This document shows positions 7,785 through 16,329 of a DNA stretch of 64,000 nucleotides, one piece after another (positions within the stretch are counted from its first letter, which is position 1; the number at the start of each line of letters is the position of its first letter). The translations under genes and the position numbers were made by a program. The DNA is taken from the NCBI RefSeq assembly GCF_036178145.1, contig NZ_CP108067.1, forward strand, positions 2,728,001-2,792,000. The letters run 5' to 3'. Source of the DNA: Streptomyces sp. NBC_00273 (GTDB lineage Bacteria; Actinomycetota; Actinomycetes; Streptomycetales; Streptomycetaceae). Under the pieces are notes generated by a model that saw only the letters and a list, made by a program, of their open reading frames with translations, was not told where the DNA came from and ran no database searches.

Positions 7785-8737
7785 CGGGCCGCGCCCGGCG
7801 CCAGGAGGGCCAGCCCCGCGGTGGCGTCGTCACCGGTCCGTCCGGCCAGCGCGTAGACCGGTCCGGTTCCGCCGCCTGCGTACCAGCCGACCGCTCCGAC
7901 GCACTGCAGGACGCCCAGTACGGACGACGGCTCGCCCCACACGTCGCAAAGGTCGTAGCGGGGGACCTGCGGCAGGAGGTCCCCGAGCGCCTCGCCCCCG
8001 CTTTCGCCCGGGGTGAACCAGGCGCCGGGCGTACTGTCGGGCCCCGCACCGCCCAGGCTGTCCAGGCAGGCCTGGACGCTCGTGGTCCGTACGCTCAGGC
8101 CCACCACCGCCCGCGGCTCGGCGCCCCGTGCCCGCGCGAGGTCCGGGTGCTCGACGAGGACCGCGGCGGCGCCGTCGATGACGCGGTCCGCGCCCGTCAG
8201 TTTCCGGACCACCTCGTTGTCGGGCTCCACCCCGAGGACCAGCGCCCGGCCGGCCCGGCCGGAGGTGATCAGGGCATCGGCCCAGCGGACGGCGTCCAGC
8301 CCCGAGGTCGGACCGTTGCAGATCATCAGGTTCGGGCCGCGCAGACCGTGCTTGATGGCCAGCGTGGACGCGATCACGTTGCTGGACGCGTTGGGGGTGT
8401 CCATCGGGCTGATGCCACCTGTGCCGCCGTCCGCGGCGATCAGTTCCACCACCGAGCAGACCGTGTCCGCGTTGCCGTAGTTGGAGGCGACCAGGACGGC
8501 GATCGTCTCGCCCGGTACGGTCAGCCCGTCCTCGCCCAGCAGCCCGGCGTCCCGCAGGGCTTCGTCGGCGCAGCACAGCGCCAGCTGGGTGGCCCGGTCC
8601 TTGTAGCGCAGCCCCTTCTTGCCGATGCGCGCCGCCGGATCCACGGCGGCACGGTCCTCGCTGACGGCCTCCAGGAGGTCTCCCGCCGAGCCGACGCCCG
8701 GAAGGGCCAGGCCGACTCCGGTCACCACTGGGTTCAC
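7781..8737 (-). CDS. Short ketosynthase-like protein (chain-length-factor candidate)
   Basis: At 318 aa this KS-like protein is short for the family. It begins MNPVVTGVGLALPGVG and has a KS-like GLRGPNLMICNGPTSGLDAV motif in which Pro143 stands where the nucleophile Cys belongs. No HGTGT motif is present. The C-terminus (VLQCVGAVGWYAGGG) retains the dimer-core fold. It directly follows, with a 4-bp overlap, an intact KS, which is the usual KS-CLF arrangement. I infer it is the CLF of that KS. The loss of all catalytic residues is seen directly; the partner assignment is inference. Confidence 0.75.
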   Translation of the reverse strand: MNPVVTGVGLALPGVGSAGDLLEAVSEDRAAVDPAARIGKKGLRYKDRATQLALCCADEALRDAGLLGEDGLTVPGETIAVLVASNYGNADTVCSVVELIAADGGTGGISPMDTPNASSNVIASTLAIKHGLRGPNLMICNGPTSGLDAVRWADALITSGRAGRALVLGVEPDNEVVRKLTGADRVIDGAAAVLVEHPDLARARGAEPRAVVGLSVRTTSVQACLDSLGGAGPDSTPGAWFTPGESGGEALGDLLPQVPRYDLCDVWGEPSSVLGVLQCVGAVGWYAGGGTGPVYALAGRTGDDATAGLALLAPGAAR

Positions 8738-9876
8738 TGTGCCGCCTCCACTACTGCCACCGCGTTGATCCCGCCGAAGCCGAACGCGTCGATCTGCGCC
8801 AGCTGCACATCGGCCCGGACGCTCGCGTCGCGGACGAACCTGAACTCGGACGCCTCGTCCGCGACGTCGTCCAGACCGGTGATGGGCGGGATCCGTCCTT
8901 CCCTCATGGACCGCAGTGCCACGATCAGGCTCAGCACTCCGGACGCTCCCGAGGTGTGCCCGGTCATCGACTTCACGCCCGTCATGACCGGACGCCCGAT
9001 GTGCGGTCCGTACACCTCTTGCAGGGCGGTTCCCTCTGCGGCGTCGTTGAGCTGGGTGCCGGTGCCGTGCACCATCACGAGCTCGATGTCCTCGGCCTTG
9101 ACCCCGGCCCGGGTGTGCGCGTCACGGATCGCGGCCGCGATGCCCTGGGGATCGGGTGCGGTGGCGTGGAAGGCGTCGCAGTTGACGCTCACGCCGCGGA
9201 CCCAGCCGTGTGACGCGCCCGGCTCTGCGGGGGGTTCGCGGCGCAGGACGATCGCCGCCGCGCCCTCCCCCATCACCGTGCCCTTGCGTTCCCGGTCGAA
9301 CGGGCGCAACTGACCGGGCGGTTCCAGCTGGAGCCGGTCCGACAGGCCGAACATGCTCTCCGTGATCACGTCCACCCCGGCGACGATCACCGTTTCCGCG
9401 CCCTGGAACTCCAGGAGGTCCACTCCGAGTGCCAGCGCGTACAGAGACGCCGAGCATGCGTTGGAGATGGTGTGGGTGTCCTCGGCCCCGAAGCGCTCGC
9501 GCAGGGCGGTGCCGAAGTGCATCCGCGAGACGTCGAACTCCTGGCCGTCGCGCGAGCGCAGTTCCAGCGAACGCAGCTCCCGGAGCCCGGTGCCCACCAG
9601 TACCGGAACGCCTCGCAGGTCCTCGCCCAGTCCGGCGTCCCGTGCGGCCTGTGCCACTGCCTCCAGCAGCAGGCCGGTGGCCCGGCCGACGACGTCGGCA
9701 CCGGGCTCGGGGCGGTTGTCCACCTCGTAGAGGTGCCCGGCGTTGTACCAGTCCCGGTTGAAGCCCCGCAGTTCGCCCAGTCCGCTGCGGCCCGCGCACA
9801 ACTGGGAGAAGATCGTCTCGACATCGCCGCCGGTGCTCGCCACCGCGCCCATGCCGGTCACCGGCCAGCGGCTCAT
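8734..9876 (-). CDS. Beta-ketoacyl-ACP synthase (KS, intact active site)
   Basis: This 380-aa KS has nucleophile Cys141 in TISNACSASLYAL, His270 in VMVHGTGTQLND and His307 in MTGHTSGASG, the full condensing triad. It catalyses decarboxylative Claisen condensation of malonyl-ACP onto the growing chain. The start is the ATG giving MSRWPVTGMGAV, which overlaps the upstream KS stop; the reading frame continues further upstream without a credible start. Flanked by a dead KS-like gene downstream, it probably forms a KS-CLF heterodimer. Its Cys context SNACSAS differs from the TACAAG of the neighbouring KS, suggesting the two have different jobs. Confidence 0.9.
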   Translation of the reverse strand: MSRWPVTGMGAVASTGGDVETIFSQLCAGRSGLGELRGFNRDWYNAGHLYEVDNRPEPGADVVGRATGLLLEAVAQAARDAGLGEDLRGVPVLVGTGLRELRSLELRSRDGQEFDVSRMHFGTALRERFGAEDTHTISNACSASLYALALGVDLLEFQGAETVIVAGVDVITESMFGLSDRLQLEPPGQLRPFDRERKGTVMGEGAAAIVLRREPPAEPGASHGWVRGVSVNCDAFHATAPDPQGIAAAIRDAHTRAGVKAEDIELVMVHGTGTQLNDAAEGTALQEVYGPHIGRPVMTGVKSMTGHTSGASGVLSLIVALRSMREGRIPPITGLDDVADEASEFRFVRDASVRADVQLAQIDAFGFGGINAVAVVEAAQ

Positions 9877-11135
9877 CGGTCCCCCTCGTACTTCCCGAGG
9901 ATGACGATCGCGTTGTTGCCGCCGAAGGCCAGTCCGTTGTTCTGGACGATCCGGAGATCGGCCTCCACGGCCTCGTTGGGGACGCAGTCCACCTCGCACT
10001 CCGGGTCGGTGGTGACGTGGTTGATGGTGGGCGGAATGAACCGGTGCACGATGGCGAGCGAGCACGCGATCGCCGCGAGCGCACTGGCGGCTCCCATGGT
10101 GTGCCCGAGCATCGACTTGATCGAGATGGTGCGCGGCGGACTGTCTCCGTACACCTCGCGGATGGCGCGGGCCTCGGTGATGTCATTGGCCTTGGTGCCG
10201 GTGCCGTGGGCGGAGATCAGGTCCACGTCCTCCGGCTTGATGCCCGCGTTCTCCAGGGCGAGTTCCATGCAGCGTCCGACGCTCGCCTGATTGGGTGCCA
10301 CCTGGTGGTAGGCATCGCAGTTCAGCCCGTAGCCGAGCACCTCGGCGTAGATCCGGGCGCCGCGCGCCAGCGCCGACTCCAGGCTTTCCAGGACGAGGAT
10401 GCCGGCGCCCTCGCCGGTGAGTATGCCCTTGCGGTCGGCGTCGAAGGGCTGGCACAGCTCCGGGGCGATCGTGCCCAGCCGGTAGAACCCGGCGAAGGTC
10501 TTGCGGCACATGGCGTCGGCGCCGCCGCACAGGGCGAAGTCCACTTCGCCCGTACGCACGGCGTCGAAGCCGTAGCCGATGGCGTAGTTCCCGGCCGCGC
10601 AGGCGGTCGGGATCGTCACCGCTTCGACGTCGGTCAGCCCCAGCTCATGGGCCACCGCCGCCGACAACCGGCCGGCCCGGACCCGGCGCGCGATGGTGGA
10701 GTCCATGTGCTCGGGACCGAACCGGATCTGGCTCTCGACGAGCTGGTCCAGGTCGAAGGACTCGCCGTCGGTCGTGCCGATCGAGATCAGGCCCCGCTGC
10801 TCGCGCAGGCTCTCCTCCTCGAGGCCGGCGTCCTCGATGGCCATGCGTGCTGCCGCGACCGAGAACTGGCTGGCCCGGCCGAGCTCGTCCACGTCGAGGT
10901 TGCGGATGTACTTCTCGGGCTCGAAGCCGACGATCTCGCACCCGTTGGCGTGGGCGAATCCGTTGGTGTCGAAGGCGGTGATCGGCTTCGCGCCGCTCCG
11001 TCCGGAGCGCAGCCCTTCGGCGAACTCCTCCGCTCCCACTCCGATGCTTGAGAAGACCCCAAACCCGGTCAGAACCACTCTATGAGCTGTTGAGCTCGGA
11101 CCATTACCTGCGAGATTCGTCATCGGATTCCTCAA
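9873..11135 (-). CDS. Beta-ketoacyl-ACP synthase (KS, FabF-like)
   Basis: This 420-aa KS has Cys179 in IPTACAAGNYAIG, His310 in ISAHGTGTKAND and His345 in SMLGHTMGAASA. It is FabF/KS-alpha-like over its whole length and ends FGGNNAIVILGKYEGDR. The listed start is the most upstream ATG; a second Met four codons later (MTNLAG) is equally possible. It follows the first ACP gene by 28 bp and overlaps the next KS by 4 bp. Two intact KS genes in one operon suggest either initiation versus elongation or two KS-CLF pairs acting at different chain lengths. Confidence 0.92.
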   Translation of the reverse strand: MRNPMTNLAGNGPSSTAHRVVLTGFGVFSSIGVGAEEFAEGLRSGRSGAKPITAFDTNGFAHANGCEIVGFEPEKYIRNLDVDELGRASQFSVAAARMAIEDAGLEEESLREQRGLISIGTTDGESFDLDQLVESQIRFGPEHMDSTIARRVRAGRLSAAVAHELGLTDVEAVTIPTACAAGNYAIGYGFDAVRTGEVDFALCGGADAMCRKTFAGFYRLGTIAPELCQPFDADRKGILTGEGAGILVLESLESALARGARIYAEVLGYGLNCDAYHQVAPNQASVGRCMELALENAGIKPEDVDLISAHGTGTKANDITEARAIREVYGDSPPRTISIKSMLGHTMGAASALAAIACSLAIVHRFIPPTINHVTTDPECEVDCVPNEAVEADLRIVQNNGLAFGGNNAIVILGKYEGDR

Positions 11136-11163
11136 CCAGTCTCGGCCTGGACAGCGACAGGAA

Positions 11164-11415
11164 CTACCAGCCGGCGGACTCGGCGACGACCTCGTTGACG
11201 CCCTTGAGGTTCACCATGCGAGCCAGCTCGGCCTGGTCGATGACCACCTTGAATTCCTTCTCGAGCGACGCGAGGATCTCGATCGCACGGAGGGAGTCGG
11301 CATCGTGGTCTTCCCGGAAGAGACTGGTATCGGTGACCTCATCCTCCTCCAGTTCAAGGATTTCGCAGACGATCTCCTTGATCGTCGCGGCGCGCTCGGC
11401 AGTCACAGAAGCCAT
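11164..11415 (-). CDS. Acyl carrier protein
   Basis: This 83-aa ACP has the modification site Ser41 in DHDADSLRAIEILASLEKEF. It is the first intact gene of the minus-strand PKS operon downstream of the broken thioesterase and lies 28 bp before the KS genes. The motif DADSLRAIE resembles ACPs of aryl-polyene and highly reducing type II systems more than those of aromatic type II PKSs (a similarity judgement, not a search). The ATG is followed by the short ASVTAERAATIKEIV helix. Confidence 0.9.
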   Translation of the reverse strand: MASVTAERAATIKEIVCEILELEEDEVTDTSLFREDHDADSLRAIEILASLEKEFKVVIDQAELARMVNLKGVNEVVAESAGW

Positions 11416-11623
11416 GGTGTTTCAACCTCTCGATATTCCAGCTTTCCGCATGGTTCGCCCATGCGTAAGAAACTGGAAGCGTGGAAATGGCGGTAAGCCG
11501 TACGGAGCAGATGGCTCCGCGGCCCTCTATCAATCAGGGGCGAAACTCGATCGCTTCCCCGAACCGCACTCGGGAAACAATAGGCCACCTCTGGCGCGAT
11601 CTTCGCCGCCGATTCTCCAACCG
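11416..11623. other. Intergenic region upstream of the ACP gene
   Basis: There are 208 bp between the end of the split thioesterase gene and the ACP start. No coding signal is visible. It is comparatively AT-rich in places (for example around 11430-11480) and could hold a promoter for the PKS genes independent of the thioesterase. I cannot identify a clear -10/-35 pair. Confidence 0.4.
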
Positions 11624-11792
11624 TCAGGAAGATGCCATCCGGGATTCGAGATCCCGGATCAGGTCACCCTGCTGCGGGACGAGATAGAAATGGTCACCCG
11701 GCAGCACCCGGAGTGCGAACCCTCCCGCAGCCACCTCGGACCAGGCTTCCATGTCCGCCGTCCCCACATTCGGGTCCCGGTCGCCCACATAA

Positions 11793-11808
11793 GAGCTCGT
11801 AACACGAT
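11793..11808. repeat. IS terminal inverted repeat (one end), with flanking TAA
   Basis: GAGCTCGTAACACGAT, matched exactly in reverse complement at the other end. The TAA at 11790-11792 is one copy of the 3-bp target duplication. Confidence 0.92.
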
Positions 11809-12616
11809 CATGAGGTGGGCTTGTTGAGGCGTCGCCAACAGATGAGGCTGCAAGCGAGGGAGACAAACGCGTCGTGGAGCTCGGTGCGCCGTTCCCACCG
11901 GACGGCGAGTCGTTTGAACTGATGGAGCAGGGCGAAGGTCTGTTCCACGACGTAGCGGAGCTTGCCCATGCCCTTGATGTTCGGGGATCCCTTGCGGGAG
12001 ATGACGGGCAGGATCCGGCGTTTACGCAGCTCATCACGGTTGGCGTTGGAGTCGTAGCCCTTGTCCCCGAGCAGAGCATCGGGACGTCGGCGGGGCCGGC
12101 CGGGGCGGCCCGCCACCGGTGGGATGCCGTCGACCAGGGCGAGAGTCTGGGTGACGTCATTGACGTTCGCCGCAGTCGTGATGACTTTGAGCGGAGTGCC
12201 GCGTCCGTCGCAGATCAGGTGGTGTTTGCTGCCTGTCTTCCGCCGGTCGACCGGCGACGGACCGGTGTCGGCTCCCCCTTTTTCGCACGGATGTGGGAGC
12301 CGTCCACGCAGGCCCTGGACCAGTCGAGCCGGCCGGCCGCATTCAACTCGGCGAGCAGGATCCGATGCAGCTGGTCGAAGACCCCGGCCTGCTGCCACCG
12401 CTCCAGGCGCCGCCAGCAGGTCTGCCCGGACCCGAATCCCAGCTCAGGTGGTAGGAGTTGCCAGGCGATGTCGTTGCAGAGCACGTACAGGATGCCTTGC
12501 AGACACAACCGGTCAGCTACCGGCCGCGGCCCTGGTGACCTCGTCGGCCAGGGCGGCAGCAGCGGCTCGATCAGTGCCCACAAGTCGTCGTCCACGATCC
12601 ACGGCCGAGTACTCAC
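11808..12616 (-). CDS. IS5-family (IS427-like) transposase, two frames joined by frameshift
   Basis: The first frame (12616-12215) encodes MSTRPWIVDDDLWALIEPLL, a helix-turn-helix-like CWRRLERWQQAG and the first catalytic Asp in CVDGSHIRAKKG. The second frame (ending at 11808) encodes TGSKHHLICDGRG, the second Asp in LLGDKGYDS and the Glu in LRYVVEQTFALLHQFKRL. The frames meet at AAAAAGGGGG (12283-12274), a typical slippery run for programmed frameshifting in this group. The DDE triad is therefore complete only in the fusion. No other damage is visible, so the element may be active. Confidence 0.88.
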
Positions 12617-12675
12617 ACCACCACGAACGGCTGAATCGTCACACCGGTCACGGCTGACCAGGACATCTCATCAAG

Positions 12676-12691
12676 ATCGTGTTACGAGCTC
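12676..12691. repeat. IS terminal inverted repeat (other end), with flanking TAA
   Basis: ATCGTGTTACGAGCTC is the exact reverse complement of the left end. The TAA at 12692-12694 is the second copy of the target duplication. Confidence 0.92.
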
Positions 12692-13296
12692 TAAGCAAAA
12701 ATCGGGCATCGTACGGGAATCGGGGACGGGGCACGGTACGTACCGACGATCCGGAAGTCCGACCGGATCGCTGGCATCACCAGCTCCCTCAGGTCCGGAT
12801 CGTCCAGGACCGCCGCGTCCGAACCGCCCAGACCGCGGACGTGCTCGATGATCGCCTCGTCGCCCTGCAGATGGACGCCGGACGGGGCGACCCGGTGCGG
12901 AGCCGCACGGCTGGATACGTACAGCCCCTGCGGCCGGACGCCGTACCGGTCCTCCAGCCGCAGGGCCACCTCGTAGGCGACGGACGCACCCATGCTGTGG
13001 CCGAACAGGGCGAGGGGCCGGTCCAGGAACGGCCGCAGCCCCTCGACGACGGCGTCCGCCAGGGCGGCCATGCTCTCCAGGCACGGTTCGGCGATCCGGT
13101 CCTGCCTGCCCGGGTACCGGGCGGACAGGACCTCCACACCGCTCCCGAAGGCGCCGGCCCAGGAACGGAAGAAGCTCGCCGTCCCGCCGGCGTGCGGCAG
13201 GCAGATCAGCCTCACGCGCGGAGCGCCCGGCCGGGCCGCGCGACCGAACCACCGGGCACCGGCACTGTCCACCACGAGGGGCATTGGTTCCGGCAT

Positions 13297-13710
13297 CACG
13301 GTCTGCCTTTCCGGTTCTGAGGAGCGGTCTCGCTCCGGCGGCGCGTCCGGGGGTGACGGCCGCCGGAGCGGGGATGAGCCGGAGTCTTCACGGAAACTCA
13401 TTCCGGACGTCATTACGGGTCCGGGGCGCAACCGGGCGCAACGGCCCCTACAGGAAGATGTCAACCGAGGTCACGACAGGAAGTCGCTGCGCTGCCCGGA
13501 GTCCGAATGGTGACAGCTGGCAGGACATTGTCATGCCGACCGGTCGTGGATCCGGGAACTGATTCCAGAGCCCCGTCTGCTGTCATCAATCGGCCACTCC
13601 CGCCGCGCATCCGGTGGCCGACCGTACGTTTCTCAGGGTTGTTCATGCGCCGCACCCGCCCTCGGATTTCGTGGCGCCGCTCCACCACTAACCCTCCTGG
13701 GGGATGACCA
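13297..13710. promoter_or_regulatory. Divergent intergenic region between thioesterase and carboxylase genes
   Basis: These 414 bp separate the minus-strand PKS operon from the plus-strand carboxylase/PPTase operon and must hold both promoters. The thioesterase start is preceded by GGAAAGG. The carboxylase start is preceded by a CCTGGGGGATG-rich stretch. Non-coding character is suggested by stops in all frames. I cannot name a regulator-binding site. Confidence 0.5.
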
Positions 13711-15270
13711 ATGCCACCGAACACCGCGACGCAACACCGTGTGGCCGAGCTGCGCATGCTGAAATCCGCAGTCAGGCAAGGCAGCGAAACCGGTACCGAA
13801 CGGCAGCACGCCAAAGGAAAGCTGACCGTCCGCGAGCGCCTGGACCTGCTCTTCGACGAAGGATCCTTCTGCGAAGTGGAACCCCTGCGGCGGCACCGTG
13901 CCACCGGATTCGGGCTCGAGGACAACCGGCCCCACACGGACGGGGTGGTCACCGGCTGGGGCACCGTTCACGGCCGGACCGTCTTCGCCTTCGCGCACGA
14001 CTTCCGCATCTTCGGGGGTGCGCTGGGCGAGGCGCACGCCCAGAAGATCCACAAGATCATGGACATGGCCCTCCAGGCGGGCGCCCCCCTGGTGTCCTTG
14101 AACGACGGCGCCGGGGCCCGGATCCAGGAGGGCGTGTCCGCGCTCGCCGGATACGGTGGGATCTTCGAGCGCAACGTCCGGGCCTCCGGCGTCATCCCGC
14201 AGATCAGCGTGATGCTCGGCCCCTGTGCAGGGGGCGCCGCGTACTCCCCGGCGCTCACCGACTTCGTCTTCATGGTCCGCGAGACCTCACAGATGTTCAT
14301 CACCGGCCCGGACGTGGTCGAGACCGTGACCGGGGAGAAGGTCTCCCAGAACGGTCTGGGCGGCGCGGACGTGCACGCGGAGGTCTCGGGCGTCGCGCAC
14401 TTCGCGTACGACGACGAGCACACCTGTCTGGCCGAGGTCCGGTACCTGCTGTCGCTGCTCCCCGCCAACAACCGCGAGACCCCTCCTGCGGTCCGCTCCA
14501 CGGACCCGGCCGACCGGCGCGGGGACGCACTGCTCGAACTGGTGCCCTCCCACGGCAACCGGCCCTACGACATGCGCAAGGTCATCGAGGAGATCGTCGA
14601 CGACGGTGAGCACATGGAGGTCCACGAGCGCTGGGCCGGGAGCGTCCTGTGCACCCTCGCCCGCCTCGACGGCAACGTCGTGGGCATCGTGGCCAACCAG
14701 CCGCAGTCCCTCGCCGGCGTCCTGGACATCCGGTCCTCGAGCAAGGCCGCCCGCTTCGTCCAGCTCTGCGACGCGTTCAACATCCCGCTGGTGACGCTCG
14801 TGGACGTACCCGGGTTCCTGCCCGGCGTCGACCAGGAGCACGGCGGCATCATCCGGCACGGCGCGAAGCTCCTGTACGCCTACTGCAACGCGACCGTCCC
14901 CCGCGTCCAGGTGATCCTCCGCAAGGCCTACGGCGGCGCGTACATCGTCATGGACTCCCGTTCGATCGGCGCAGACCTGTCGTACGCCTGGCCCACGAAC
15001 GAGATCGCCGTCATGGGTGCGGAGGGGGCCGCCAACGTCGTCTTCCGCCGCCAGATCGCTGCCGCCGACGACCCCGAGGCCGTACGCCAGGAGCTGGTCA
15101 AGGAGTACGCCACAGAACTCATGCACCCCTACTACGCCGCCGAACGCGGTCTGGTGGACGACGTCATCGACCCCGCCCTCACCCGACAGACGCTGATCCG
15201 GGCACTGGACATGCTGCGGGCCAAGCACGCGCCACTGCCGGTGCGCAAGCACGGGAACCCGCCGACGTGA
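13711..15270 (+). CDS. Acyl-CoA carboxylase beta (carboxyltransferase) subunit
   Basis: The 519-aa protein aligns over its length with AccB/PccB-type carboxyltransferases. It has the N-terminal TVRERLDLLFDEGSFCEVE, the biotin-domain oxyanion hole GGAAYSPALTDFVFMV, DVPGFLPGVDQEHGGIIRHG and RKAYGGAYIVMDS. It transfers CO2 from carboxybiotin to acetyl- or propionyl-CoA, providing malonyl- or methylmalonyl-CoA extender. The biotinylated alpha subunit is not in the window and is presumably shared with primary metabolism. The overlap with the epsilon subunit gene confirms the assignment. Position in the cluster suggests dedicated malonyl-CoA supply. Confidence 0.93.
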   Translation: MPPNTATQHRVAELRMLKSAVRQGSETGTERQHAKGKLTVRERLDLLFDEGSFCEVEPLRRHRATGFGLEDNRPHTDGVVTGWGTVHGRTVFAFAHDFRIFGGALGEAHAQKIHKIMDMALQAGAPLVSLNDGAGARIQEGVSALAGYGGIFERNVRASGVIPQISVMLGPCAGGAAYSPALTDFVFMVRETSQMFITGPDVVETVTGEKVSQNGLGGADVHAEVSGVAHFAYDDEHTCLAEVRYLLSLLPANNRETPPAVRSTDPADRRGDALLELVPSHGNRPYDMRKVIEEIVDDGEHMEVHERWAGSVLCTLARLDGNVVGIVANQPQSLAGVLDIRSSSKAARFVQLCDAFNIPLVTLVDVPGFLPGVDQEHGGIIRHGAKLLYAYCNATVPRVQVILRKAYGGAYIVMDSRSIGADLSYAWPTNEIAVMGAEGAANVVFRRQIAAADDPEAVRQELVKEYATELMHPYYAAERGLVDDVIDPALTRQTLIRALDMLRAKHAPLPVRKHGNPPT

Positions 15271-15506
15271 GCGCCTCCGGCCACCCGGTCGTCCGGACGC
15301 CGTCGACACCCGCCCTGCTCACGGTGGTCCGCGGCCGTCCGACACCGGAGGAACTCGCCGCCGTCACGGCCGTGCTGCTCGCTTCGGCACCGCTCGCGCA
15401 CAACGGACCGCAACCGGGCGCCCCGGAGCGGGCCCGATGGGCCCGGCCTGCGGACGGCCCCACACCGTCCTGGGCCGCGCCGGCGGCCCGGCACACCTGG
15501 AGATGA
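15267..15506 (+). CDS. Acyl-CoA carboxylase epsilon subunit
   Basis: This 79-aa protein starts at a GTG that overlaps the beta-subunit stop (GTGA). It contains LLTVVRGRPTPEELAAVTAV, the core helix conserved in actinobacterial AccE/PccE subunits, and ends W-A-A-P-A-A-R-H-T-W-R. Epsilon subunits stabilise the alpha-beta carboxylase complex. Its presence marks the upstream gene as part of an actinobacterial acyl-CoA carboxylase. The low-complexity Ala/Pro middle is usual for the family. Confidence 0.85.
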   Translation: MSASGHPVVRTPSTPALLTVVRGRPTPEELAAVTAVLLASAPLAHNGPQPGAPERARWARPADGPTPSWAAPAARHTWR

Positions 15507-15510
15507 CCCG

Positions 15511-16308
15511 ATGACCACCGCACCACCCACCGCGCCACCCACTGCGGCGCCGCTCCGGACCAGCCCTCGGAGCACCCTCGCCGCCCGGGGAACGGCCGTG
15601 TGGTGGTGGCCCATTCCCGGTACGGCGGACCCCGCCGACCTCGCCCTCCTCCACCCCGCCGAGCGGGACCGGATGGCGCGGTTCGGCTCCCGGACCCGGG
15701 TCGCCGAGTACGTCACCTCCCGGGCGGCGGTCCGCCGGACGCTCTCCCTCCTGCTGGCGGTGGCACCGCGATCGGTAGAGCTCGGGCGCCTGAGCTGCCC
15801 GTGCTGCGGCGACCCCGAACACGGCCCGCCGACGCTCCTGCACCCCGTCACACCGTGGTGGATCAGCATCTCGCACACGGCTGGGCTCGGGCTGCTCGCG
15901 GTGTCCGGAGCTCCCGTCGGAGTAGACGTCGAACGGATGCGCGACGTGCCGGCCGAGGACCTGTCGTCCGTGGTCTTCACCGCCTCGGAACGCGAGTTCC
16001 TCCTCGCCGCCCCGCCCGGGGAGGAACGGGTGACCGCGTTCCTGCGGGTCTGGACGCGCAAGGAGGCGACGCTGAAGGCCGTGGGCACCGGGATCTCCAG
16101 CGATCTCTCCTCGCTCGAAACCCACCCCCGGTTCCCGGGGACGACTGAGGTGACGGCGGGCCTGCCCGGTGCGCCGCGGACCTGGCGGGTCACTGACCTC
16201 TCACTGACCGGCCCCTGGTCGGCCGCCACGGCGGTCGCCCAACGCGACGAGACCTCGGGCCCGGTACACCTCTACCGGGCCCCCACTCCCCGGGGCGGCC
16301 GTGGTTGA
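15511..16308 (+). CDS. Sfp-type 4'-phosphopantetheinyl transferase
   Basis: The 265-aa protein has the two Mg/CoA-binding signatures of Sfp-type PPTases, VGVDVERMRD (about residues 135-145) and FLRVWTRKEATLKAVG (about 180-195). A preceding WWISISHTAGLGLLAV matches the SHT motif. It would convert apo-ACPs, such as the two encoded on the opposite strand, to the holo form. A Cys-rich LSCPCCGDPEHG loop sits at about residue 95-105, as in several Streptomyces PPTases. It lies four bases after the epsilon subunit gene and probably shares its transcript. Confidence 0.92.
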   Translation: MTTAPPTAPPTAAPLRTSPRSTLAARGTAVWWWPIPGTADPADLALLHPAERDRMARFGSRTRVAEYVTSRAAVRRTLSLLLAVAPRSVELGRLSCPCCGDPEHGPPTLLHPVTPWWISISHTAGLGLLAVSGAPVGVDVERMRDVPAEDLSSVVFTASEREFLLAAPPGEERVTAFLRVWTRKEATLKAVGTGISSDLSSLETHPRFPGTTEVTAGLPGAPRTWRVTDLSLTGPWSAATAVAQRDETSGPVHLYRAPTPRGGRG

Positions 16309-16329
16309 CCGGAAGGACGCCCAGACCGG

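Larger units (their letters stand above)
11793..12691 (-). mobile_element. Complete IS5-family insertion sequence, 899 bp
   Basis: The element has 16-bp perfect terminal inverted repeats (GAGCTCGTAACACGAT) and a 3-bp target duplication (TAA on the plus strand). It carries one transposase split over two reading frames. Length, TNA-type target and frameshifted transposase match the IS427-like group of the IS5 family. It sits inside the type II thioesterase gene of the PKS cluster. The intact ends and duplication suggest a recent transposition. Confidence 0.93.
11624..13296 (-). pseudogene. Type II thioesterase interrupted by an IS5-family element
   Basis: The N-terminal part (13296-12695) encodes RLICLPHAGGTASFF, SARYPGRQDRI and the nucleophile motif LFGHSMGASVAYE. 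The C-terminal part (11792-11624) encodes YVGDRDPNV and GDHFYLV, with the catalytic Asp and His. Between them lies an 899-bp insertion flanked by a 3-bp duplication. Removing the insertion and one copy of the duplication joins the halves in frame (GCT TAT GTG) into a 771-bp gene of 256 aa, the normal size for type II TEs. As it stands the upstream half stops two codons into the element. The enzyme would normally clear mis-primed acyl groups from ACPs. Confidence 0.93.
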
